Assembly: GCA_025929125.1 (NCBI GenBank)
Contig: JAICMT010000159.1
Coordinates: 1 to 5,061, forward strand
Direction of reading: 5' to 3'
DNA length: 5,061 nt
DNA from: Acidobacteriaceae bacterium
GTDB lineage: Bacteria; Acidobacteriota; Terriglobia; Terriglobales; Acidobacteriaceae
Shown: one piece after another, positions 1 to 5,061 of the stretch
Numbering within the stretch: position 1 is the stretch's first letter
How the letters are laid out: every line of letters starts with the position of its first letter
Made by a program: the position numbers and the translations under genes
The notes under the pieces: model-generated
Seen by the model: only the letters and a program-made list of their open reading frames with translations
Database searches by the model: none
Told to the model about the DNA's origin: nothing

Positions 1-23
1 ACCTACGCGCGAATTAAGTCCGG

Positions 24-28
24 GGAGG
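24..28 (+). promoter_or_regulatory. Shine-Dalgarno site of the ABC transporter ATPase gene
   Basis: A GGAGG core inside GGGGAGGA lies 5 nt upstream of the ATG at 34. It decides the start: the same reading frame stays open to the left edge of the window, so frame alone does not fix the N-terminus. A stop in another frame at 15-17 (TAA) could be the end of an upstream gene of the same operon, but too little sequence is present to tell. Confidence 0.75.
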
Positions 29-33
29 ACGGG

Positions 34-840
34 ATGGCACCTGAAGTCTCAGCACCTGAGCTGGAAACTACCGGCTACGTCCAGCCGGACACCTCGGCTG
101 GGCCCGAGCCGGGAGATGTGATCGTCACGTACGACCTGTGCAAGGTGTACGAGATGGGCGATCAGCAGGTGAACGCCCTGTGCGGCATCAACCTTCGGGT
201 ACGCCACAACGAGTACGTTGCCATTATGGGTCCGTCGGGCTCGGGCAAATCGACGCTGATGAACCTGATCGGCTGCCTCGACTCGCCTACCCGCGGACGC
301 TATTGGCTGAATGGCCATGACGTCTCCTCGCTGAACGACGACGAGTTGGCGCGTATCCGCAACAAAGAGATCGGCTTCGTCTTCCAGACGTTCAATCTGC
401 TGGCTCGAGCAACGGCGCTGCACAATGTAGAGCTGCCGCTGATCTACAACGGCACGCCGGCGGAGGAGCGGATTGCTCGTGCAAAGGAAGTGCTGGAATC
501 GGTGAAACTGGGCTCACGCATGACGCACAAACCGAACGAACTCTCGGGCGGCCAGCGGCAGCGTGTGGCAATCGCGCGGGCATTGGTGAACCGGCCCTCC
601 ATCATCCTTGCGGACGAGCCCACCGGAAATCTGGATTCGAAGACCGGCGACGAGATTATGGCCTTGTTTGATGAGCTGCACGCTCAAGGCAACACGATCG
701 TGCTGGTCACACACGAGCCAGACATCGCAGAATTCGCGCACCGCGTGGTTACGATCCGCGATGGCGCGATCTACTCGGATCATGCTTCGAGCCGCAAGGG
801 CGGGGCGTCATCCTCGAAGCAGCCCCACGCCGAGGCGTAA
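34..840 (+). CDS. ABC transporter ATP-binding protein, MacB/LolD type
   Basis: This is the cytoplasmic ATPase subunit of a MacB/LolD-type ABC transporter; such proteins power lipoprotein release, macrolide or peptide efflux, or similar envelope export together with a FtsX-like permease. The 268-residue protein has every catalytic motif: a possible A-loop Tyr39, Walker [10 protein letters not shown] at 66-74, Q-loop Gln118 in GFVFQ, signature LSGGQRQR at 170-177, Walker B ending in ADEP with catalytic Glu195, and H-loop His227 in VTHEPD. The stretches [26 protein letters not shown] and DEPTGNLDS are typical of the MacB group. About 28 N-terminal residues rich in Pro/Glu and a Ser/Lys-rich tail after about 248 lie outside the domain and look disordered. 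The start is set by the Shine-Dalgarno site at 24-28. No permease is in the window, so the substrate cannot be named. The family call is firm; the transported compound is unknown. Confidence 0.95.
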   Translation: MAPEVSAPELETTGYVQPDTSAGPEPGDVIVTYDLCKVYEMGDQQVNALCGINLRVRHNEYVAIMGPSGSGKSTLMNLIGCLDSPTRGRYWLNGHDVSSLNDDELARIRNKEIGFVFQTFNLLARATALHNVELPLIYNGTPAEERIARAKEVLESVKLGSRMTHKPNELSGGQRQRVAIARALVNRPSIILADEPTGNLDSKTGDEIMALFDELHAQGNTIVLVTHEPDIAEFAHRVVTIRDGAIYSDHASSRKGGASSSKQPHAEA

Positions 841-870
841 CCGCTTCGCTGCTTGCTGGACTGTTTGTGG

Positions 871-1560
871 CTAGAGCCGCTTGAGGTACTGCTTAGCCTG
901 TTCGAGCTCCGGAAACAGCCGCTCCTCCTCCTGGAACGCCCTCGAGTGCACGCAACGACGCCCAGCCTTCACGCGGACGGGATGTTTGAGGTGCAGCATC
1001 TCGTGATATAGCAGGTACTCGATCGCACAGCGAGGGGTGTCGGCGCGGTCGAAGACGCGGCTGACCACGATCGTGTTATGCGCTGCGTCATAGTGGCCCA
1101 GCATGCGCCGGGCGTGGTGGGCGCTCCAAGTTAGGGTGGGCCGACCGAGCAGCCCGTGGAAAAAGCGCCGGTTGAGGCTCTCAAACACTTCGTCCAGATC
1201 GTAGTAATGTCCCTTAGCTGTGAGGATTGTCTTGCGCCCGCGGGTCTGACGGATGAGCTCGGCCTGCCGCGCGACGGGTTCGGAGGAGACGTGACGGCGG
1301 TAGCGGTCGGAATGGGTGCGAGCAATGGGTTTGCGATAGAGCTTGGCAAGCAGGATATGAGCGATGGCATGATGCACAGACTCAGGCGCGTGCTCCAGGA
1401 GATCGGAGAGCCGAACGTGCAGGCTTCCTTCGCGCAGGCGGATGGTGGTGTTAAGCGAAGTGAAGCGGCGGAACCGGATGTCGAGCGCGGGCATCGGCGC
1501 TCGTGGACGGAGTTCGCGATACTCCTGCTGGAAGATGGAAATGAGTGCTTCAGAAACCAC
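871..1560 (-). CDS. SprT-like / M48-like HExxH metalloprotein of unknown role
   Basis: With a GTG start at 1560 this is a 229-residue protein. Residues 181-190 read EYLLYHEMLH, a zinc-metallopeptidase HExxH motif (His186, Glu187, His190), and His205 in HSRAF, 15 residues beyond His190, fits the third ligand of SprT/YgjP-like proteins (HSxxF). No CxxC pair follows, so the C-terminal zinc ribbon of classical SprT is absent. The N-terminal half (residues about 20-80, including FTSLNTTIRLREG and HAIAHILLAKLYRKP) resembles a conserved region I associate with acidobacterial SprT-like proteins. There is no signal peptide or membrane segment, so it is probably cytoplasmic. The start is uncertain: no in-frame ATG, GTG or TTG lies between the upstream stop codon at 1604 and the GTG at 1560, the GTG has no clear Shine-Dalgarno site, and the next ATG (1494) would remove 22 residues. 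It is the last gene of the arg cluster, but nothing in it points to arginine metabolism. Substrate and proteolytic activity are unknown. Confidence 0.8.
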   Translation of the reverse strand: MVSEALISIFQQEYRELRPRAPMPALDIRFRRFTSLNTTIRLREGSLHVRLSDLLEHAPESVHHAIAHILLAKLYRKPIARTHSDRYRRHVSSEPVARQAELIRQTRGRKTILTAKGHYYDLDEVFESLNRRFFHGLLGRPTLTWSAHHARRMLGHYDAAHNTIVVSRVFDRADTPRCAIEYLLYHEMLHLKHPVRVKAGRRCVHSRAFQEEERLFPELEQAKQYLKRL

Positions 1561-1603
1561 TGGCTTCAGATTAAATGAGACGAGGCAACCGCGCTCGATG
1601 GCA

Positions 1604-2290
1604 TTACGGAGCGTGGGGCTTCTCCGGCTGTCTGGAGGCGATCTTCTGCTCCTGCGAGCCTGGCTTCGATGCGGTCTCTTCCGCGGGATGCGGAATATGC
1701 CCTTCCTGCAGCTTGACCAGCTCATGCTGAGCGATGCGGGTTGGCCCCAGAACGGCGACCTTGGGCAGAGGGCCGCGAACCATGGCGACCTCGTCGCACG
1801 CATATAGGCGCGGGCAAGCCTGGCAATCCTTGTAGATTTTGTCGGGCAGCGTCGTACGGTCTGCTACCCGGAAGCCAAAGTGAAAAAAGAAGTCCGGGAT
1901 CCGGGTGAACAGGCATACGGCCACCACGCCTTGCTCTTCGGCTTCCTCGAGCAGCGCGCGGAGAAGGCGTCCTCCGGCTCCCTGCCCTTTTGCTTCGGGC
2001 TTGACGACAATGGAGCGGACCTCCGCGAGGTGAGGCCCGTACAGATGCAGCGCACCGCAACCGAGGAAGACTCTCGCCTCCGATTCGGCGATGTGGAAGT
2101 CGCGCACGTTCTCGCAGATTTCGGCGTAGCTGCGTCGCAGCAGGGTGCCGTCCCCGGAAAGCGAGTTCACCAGCTCAAAAATATTCACCGCATCCTGCAG
2201 CCGGGCCTGGCGCACGGAGGCTCCGCCCACACGGGCGCGGGTCGAGGCTGTCGATTCGCTGGCGGCGAGCAGCGAGGCAGGACTAGTCAT
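1604..2290 (-). CDS. argA: Short N-acetylglutamate synthase (GNAT family, ArgA-like)
   Basis: This GNAT-fold acetyltransferase most likely makes N-acetylglutamate from glutamate and acetyl-CoA, the first step of arginine synthesis. The 228-residue protein has a GNAT domain at about 24-170. Family marks visible are NVRDFH (61-66), GCGALHLY (77-84), EVRSIVVKPE (90-99), the acetyl-CoA loop KGQGAG (101-106, Lys in place of the usual Gln/Arg), FFFHFGFR (134-141), and the diagnostic KIYKDCQACP...CDEVAM (151-170) with Cys156, Cys159 and Cys165. The amino-acid-kinase domain of classical ArgA is missing, as in short synthases such as mycobacterial ArgA. The start ATG directly follows the argH stop, and a GGGGGA lies 10 nt upstream inside argH, so it is translated as part of the arg operon. 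A 58-residue tail after 170, polar and rich in Glu/Lys/Pro/Ser, is unusual. The gene symbol rests on family likeness and context; another small-molecule acetyltransferase role is possible but less likely. Confidence 0.85.
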   Translation of the reverse strand: MTSPASLLAASESTASTRARVGGASVRQARLQDAVNIFELVNSLSGDGTLLRRSYAEICENVRDFHIAESEARVFLGCGALHLYGPHLAEVRSIVVKPEAKGQGAGGRLLRALLEEAEEQGVVAVCLFTRIPDFFFHFGFRVADRTTLPDKIYKDCQACPRLYACDEVAMVRGPLPKVAVLGPTRIAQHELVKLQEGHIPHPAEETASKPGSQEQKIASRQPEKPHAP

Positions 2291-3775
2291 TCAGGTATTG
2301 TCCCCCAATCGGGCTCGCGCCGCAGCAACCGCCGAGGCCACACGAACCCGGGCAGTACCTCCGGCGACATCGTGGCAGTCGAGGGTCGCCTCAAGGGTGA
2401 TCGCGTCGAAGAAATCGTCAGCAAAGACATCGGACAGCGTGCGCAGCTCCTCAAGCTTTAGATGATTCAACTCGCGCCTGGTTTCGAGGCCGAGACGTAC
2501 CGCATTACCGACGATCTCATGCGCTTTACGGAAAGGCACTCCCTTGTTCGAAAGGTAAGTCGCGGCTGCCATCGCGTTGAGGTAGCCCGTGGTGGCGGCC
2601 TGATGCATGCGGTCGAGTCGGAAGCACAGCGCGGCGGTGAAATCCGGCAGAATTGCCAGCATTCCGGCCAGGGTGCCGGCTGCGTCAAAGACCTGCTCCT
2701 GGCCTTCCTGGAGATCTTTGTTATAGGCAAGCGGCAGCCCTTTGAGCAACATGGCCAACGCAGTTGCCGTGCCAAGCAGCCTGCCGCACTTGCCTCGGAG
2801 AAGCTCCGTGAAATCGGGGTTCTTCTTCTGGGGCATGGCGCTGGAGCCGGTGGAGAACGCCTCTGGCAGATCGACGAACCCGAACTCCGCAGTGGAGTAA
2901 AGCGTGATCTCCTCAGCGAAGCGGGAGATGTGCAGGCCAAGCGTTGCTGCTGCCTGGGTAAAGTCGAGCATGAAATCCCGGTCGCTGGTGGCGTCCATCG
3001 AGTTTGGTGTAGGGCCAGCGAAGCCAAGTTCCCGGGCTGCGATGGTGCGGTCGAGCGGCAGGGTTGCGCCAGAGACTGCGCCGGAGCCAAGCGGGCAGAG
3101 ATTCATCCGTTGGTGGGCGTCCTGGAACCGGGAAATATCCCGCTCGATCATGCTTACGTACGCCAGCAGCCAGTGAGCGAGCAGCACCGGCTCCGCGCGC
3201 TGCAGGTGGGTGTAAGACGGTATAACGGCTTCAGCGGAACGCTCGGCGAGGTGCACGAGCGACATGGCCCACTGCCGTAGTCCGGAAAGAATGTGATCGA
3301 TTGCCTCGCGGACGAACAGCCTCATGTCCGTTGCAATCTGCTCATTGCGACTGCGGCCGGTGTGCAGCTTGAGCGCCAGACGGCCAACCAGCGTAGTGAG
3401 CTGGAGCTCGACGAAATGGTGGATGTCCTCCGCCTGCGGGTTAAGCAGAAGAATACTCGGTAGTGCAGAGGCGAGCAGGTCTGCGGGCGCTGCATCCGCC
3501 GGCACCGCTCCAGTGAGCTTGCGTGCTTCTTCGACAGCTGAGGGAATCACGCGCTCCAAGCCGTCGAGCATCGTTGCAAGCTCCTGCTCGTCCAGGATCC
3601 CCGCTCCGGCTAGCGCCTTGGCGTGCGCCTTGGAAGCCGCCACCTCATAGGGGAGCAGGCGGACATCAAAGCGGAACGAGGCCTGCCAGCGTTCGAACGC
3701 AGGATTCAGCGGTTCACGAAACCGGCCGGACCACATCTTGCTTCCGGCCGCTGCTTTCTGTTCTTCTTCACTCAC
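2291..3775 (-). CDS. argH: Argininosuccinate lyase
   Basis: ArgH splits argininosuccinate into arginine and fumarate, the last step of arginine synthesis; family members are cytoplasmic homotetramers of the fumarase/aspartase superfamily. The 494-residue protein shows the N-terminal MWSGRF box (14-19), HTGRSRNEQ (138-146, Glu replacing the common Asp), SYTHLQRAEP (187-196) with the conserved Thr189-His190, and the superfamily signature GSSAMPQKKNPDFTE (310-324), whose loop serine (311/312) is the expected catalytic acid/base. It is longer than the roughly 460 residues usual for the family, through about 13 extra N-terminal residues and a hydrophobic, Pro/Ala-rich stretch at about 88-112 before EDIHHFVE. 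The start shown is GTG at 3775, with only a weak purine-rich tract (AGAAAGAGA) upstream. The ATG at 3736, preceded by GGAAG 4 nt upstream, gives a more standard N-terminus and is a serious alternative. It lies about 19 bp after argF, and its TGA stop abuts the next gene's ATG. Confidence 0.96.
   Translation of the reverse strand: MSEEEQKAAAGSKMWSGRFREPLNPAFERWQASFRFDVRLLPYEVAASKAHAKALAGAGILDEQELATMLDGLERVIPSAVEEARKLTGAVPADAAPADLLASALPSILLLNPQAEDIHHFVELQLTTLVGRLALKLHTGRSRNEQIATDMRLFVREAIDHILSGLRQWAMSLVHLAERSAEAVIPSYTHLQRAEPVLLAHWLLAYVSMIERDISRFQDAHQRMNLCPLGSGAVSGATLPLDRTIAARELGFAGPTPNSMDATSDRDFMLDFTQAAATLGLHISRFAEEITLYSTAEFGFVDLPEAFSTGSSAMPQKKNPDFTELLRGKCGRLLGTATALAMLLKGLPLAYNKDLQEGQEQVFDAAGTLAGMLAILPDFTAALCFRLDRMHQAATTGYLNAMAAATYLSNKGVPFRKAHEIVGNAVRLGLETRRELNHLKLEELRTLSDVFADDFFDAITLEATLDCHDVAGGTARVRVASAVAAARARLGDNT
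2301..2306 (-). promoter_or_regulatory. Putative Shine-Dalgarno site of the argA-like gene
   Basis: On the minus strand GGGGGA lies within the last codons of argH, 10 nt before the ATG at 2290. It supports starting the acetyltransferase at that ATG and allows reinitiation by ribosomes that have just ended argH. Confidence 0.5.
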
Positions 3776-3783
3776 GCGTGAGT
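3770..3783. repeat. Perfect 14-bp palindrome over the argH start
   Basis: ACTCACGCGTGAGT reads the same on both strands. It spans the short argF-argH gap and the GTG start of argH. In mRNA it could form a 5-bp stem (ACUCA/UGAGU) with a CGCG loop holding the first G of the start codon, or as DNA it could be a dimer binding site. About 0.3 perfect 14-bp palindromes are expected by chance in 5 kb, so a chance occurrence is possible. Confidence 0.4.
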
Positions 3784-3794
3784 CTCTTTCTGCG

Positions 3795-4874
3795 CTAGGA
3801 GCGCCTGCGTGTATGACTGCTTCGTTCGCGGGAATTGGGAAGGCGCTTTGCTCCGCCCAGGAGCATCAGCAGCAATGCCTTCTGCGCATGCATCCGATTC
3901 TCCGCCTGATCGAAGACGACCGACTGCGGCCCGTCAAGCACGGCGTCGGTGACCTCGGCATTGCGGTGTGCGGGCAGGCAGTGCATGAAGACTGCATCCT
4001 GATGTGCGCGTGACATAAGCGCCTCGTTGACCTGGTACGGCTTGAATATAGGCGCACGACGAGTGGCCTCATGCTCGAAGCCCATGCTGGTGCAGACGTC
4101 GGTGTAGACGGCGTCAGCACCTTCGGCCGCCTTCGCCGCGTCGTGCATAAGAGTGATGCTGCCCCCGGTCTGCTCGGCGATTTCAATCGAGCGGTGGATG
4201 ATTTCCAGCTTCGGCTCGAAGCCCTTGGGCGTTGCGATAGTGCAGTGCGCTCCGAGCTGAGCCCCGGTCAGCATCAACGAGTGGCATACGTTGTTGCCAT
4301 CGCCCACATAAGTAAAGCGCAACCCCTCAACCGAGCCAAATCGCTCTTCGAGTGTGAAAAAATCTGCCAGTGCCTGACAGGGATGCTCCAGGTCCGACAG
4401 CGCATTGATGACCGGGACGCGGGAGCAGGCGGCCATTTCAGTGATGGTGTCGTGCGAGTAAGTACGGAGCACAATCACGCTCATCCAGCGCTCGATGTTG
4501 TGGGCCATGTCGGGGATCGACTCACGCTCACCAAGCGGCGACTGGGTCTGATCGACGAAGATGGCATTGCCCCCCAGCGTGTTGATGGCAGCCTCAAAGG
4601 TCAGGCGGGTGCGCAGGGATGCCTTCTCGAAGAAGAGAACCATCTGCTTGCCGTCAAGCGCATGGCGGAAGTCCTCCGGGTTGGTTTTGACTGTGTGCGA
4701 GAGCTCCATAATCGAGGCAATCTCCTGCACGGTCAGGTCGCCGATGGAGCAGAGATCGCGTCCGCAGAGACGCTTGGCCGCCTCGTGGAAGGCGACGTCG
4801 GACTGGATACCAAGCGAAACCTTCGGAGCGGCTCCCTCTGGCTTCGGATGGATGGTGACGGTTTTGCTAGCCAT
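3795..4874 (-). CDS. argF: Ornithine carbamoyltransferase
   Basis: ArgF transfers the carbamoyl group from carbamoyl phosphate to ornithine, giving citrulline and phosphate, in the cytoplasm (family enzymes are usually trimers). The 359-residue protein carries the carbamoyl-phosphate loop SLRTR (86-90, Leu where STRTR or SMRTR is common), HPCQ (164-167), the ornithine-binding DVCTSMG (259-265) and HCLPAHR (298-304) with the expected catalytic cysteine, Cys299. DxxxSMG with HCLPxxR favours ornithine carbamoyltransferase over aspartate carbamoyltransferase; acetyl- or succinylornithine forms are less likely but not excluded by eye. The start ATG at 4874 has AGGAG 9 nt upstream, and it overlaps the argD stop by 8 bp (ATGGCTAG), suggesting translational coupling. 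About 34 residues precede the usual domain start (RLCGRDLCSIGDLT), and about 17 basic, Ser/Arg-rich residues follow the last conserved helix, so both ends are longer than usual. Confidence 0.95.
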   Translation of the reverse strand: MASKTVTIHPKPEGAAPKVSLGIQSDVAFHEAAKRLCGRDLCSIGDLTVQEIASIMELSHTVKTNPEDFRHALDGKQMVLFFEKASLRTRLTFEAAINTLGGNAIFVDQTQSPLGERESIPDMAHNIERWMSVIVLRTYSHDTITEMAACSRVPVINALSDLEHPCQALADFFTLEERFGSVEGLRFTYVGDGNNVCHSLMLTGAQLGAHCTIATPKGFEPKLEIIHRSIEIAEQTGGSITLMHDAAKAAEGADAVYTDVCTSMGFEHEATRRAPIFKPYQVNEALMSRAHQDAVFMHCLPAHRNAEVTDAVLDGPQSVVFDQAENRMHAQKALLLMLLGGAKRLPNSRERSSHTRRRS

Positions 4875-5061
4875 GGGCGTGATCTCCTGCCGGCGACTGG
4901 CCAGCCAATGCTGCATTGTTGGACGAAAGGCCGGCGAGAACCTCGTCGAGGGCCATGATCGCGGTGTCCACGTGCGAGCGCTCAAGAATGTAGGGAGGAA
5001 GGAACCGCAGCACTGTATCGCTGGTGCGATTGATGATGATGTGCCTTGCCATCATCTCCGC
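4867..5061 (-). CDS. argD: Acetylornithine aminotransferase, C-terminal end (partial)
   Basis: Only the last 64 residues are in the window; the gene continues past the right edge. The stretch IINRTSDTVLRFLPPYIL matches the C-terminal small domain of class III, PLP-dependent aminotransferases, where the Arg of LRFLPP is a conserved residue near the substrate carboxylate. The following helix (HVDTAIMALDEVL) is also typical. A short Ala/Asn/Gly/His-rich tail ends the protein. Acetylornithine aminotransferase (N-acetylglutamate semialdehyde plus glutamate to N-acetylornithine plus 2-oxoglutarate) is chosen over other class III enzymes because it sits directly upstream of argF with an 8-bp overlap. 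The catalytic lysine lies outside the window, so the exact substrate cannot be checked here. Confidence 0.85.
   Translation of the reverse strand, partial: AEMMARHIIINRTSDTVLRFLPPYILERSHVDTAIMALDEVLAGLSSNNAALAGQSPAGDHAHG
4884..4888 (-). promoter_or_regulatory. Shine-Dalgarno site of argF
   Basis: AGGAG on the minus strand lies 9 nt before the ATG at 4874, inside the end of argD. It decides the argF start: the same frame is open further upstream to 4985, but that extension is only the shadow of argD. Confidence 0.75.

Noticed and set aside
841..870. Terminator between the convergent ABC ATPase and SprT-like genes
   Set aside because: Only a 4-bp palindrome (GGCTAGAGCC at 869-878) is visible, with no stable stem and no T-run, so no terminator can be supported.
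1156..1578. 140-codon plus-strand frame opposite the SprT-like gene
   Set aside because: The minus-strand protein has the HExxH motif and conserved blocks; the plus frame has no recognisable feature.
1561..1803. Extension of the SprT-like frame up to an ATG at 1803
   Set aside because: It would overlap the acetyltransferase gene by 200 bp, and its product there is an Arg/Ser/Pro-rich shadow translation with no family likeness.
1880..2461. 193-codon plus-strand frame across the acetyltransferase and argH
   Set aside because: It crosses two real genes on the other strand and shows no domain, ribosome site or coherent hydrophobic pattern.
2462..3280. 272-codon open frame on the plus strand opposite argH
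   Set aside because: It is a mirror of a clearly coding, GC-rich gene; its composition is shadow-like and it has no recognisable motif.
3795..4874. Acetyl- or succinylornithine carbamoyltransferase instead of ornithine carbamoyltransferase
   Set aside because: The DxxxSMG and HCLPAHR motifs fit ornithine carbamoyltransferase; nothing visible favours the acetylated-substrate enzymes, although a proper alignment would settle it.
4071..4958. 295-codon open frame on the plus strand opposite argF
   Set aside because: The opposite strand encodes ornithine carbamoyltransferase with all motifs; this frame has none and results from codon bias.
4875..4985. Extension of argF to an ATG at 4985
   Set aside because: It runs antiphase through the argD end, yields Arg/Ser/Trp-rich sequence, and the ATG at 4874 has a good Shine-Dalgarno site.

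Overview
The window is GC-rich (roughly 60% by eye) and densely coded, with five genes on the minus strand facing one on the plus strand. The gene content and protein style suggest a member of the Acidobacteriota (Terriglobia-like): a MacB-type ABC ATPase, and an arginine cluster containing a stand-alone short N-acetylglutamate synthase followed by a SprT-like metalloprotein. This placement is inferred from remembered family resemblance, not from a search.

Left part (1-840, plus strand): a complete ATPase subunit of a MacB/LolD-type ABC transporter, preceded by a good Shine-Dalgarno sequence. Its permease and periplasmic adaptor are not in the window and, if clustered, lie to the left. It converges on the minus-strand block across a 30-bp gap (841-870) with no convincing terminator.

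Right part (871-5061, minus strand, read right to left): argD (3' end only), argF, argH, a short GNAT-type N-acetylglutamate synthase (argA-like), then a SprT-like HExxH protein. Spacing is operon-like: argD and argF overlap by 8 bp, argF and argH are about 19 bp apart, and the argH stop codon directly abuts the acetyltransferase start. The SprT-like gene follows by about 43 bp if its GTG start is right. The operon promoter must lie beyond the right edge.

Together the arg genes cover glutamate acetylation (argA-like), the transamination to acetylornithine (argD), carbamoylation of ornithine (argF) and release of arginine from argininosuccinate (argH). Argininosuccinate synthase (argG), often found between argF and argH, is absent from that position. 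The clearest points for a second look are the free-standing synthase next to argH with an unusual C-terminal tail, the unclear start and unknown role of the SprT-like gene, and a perfect 14-bp palindrome over the annotated argH start. I found no CRISPR array, tRNA, rRNA, insertion sequence or phage gene, and no strong sign of a novel defence or mobile system. This looks mostly like an ordinary core-metabolism region.
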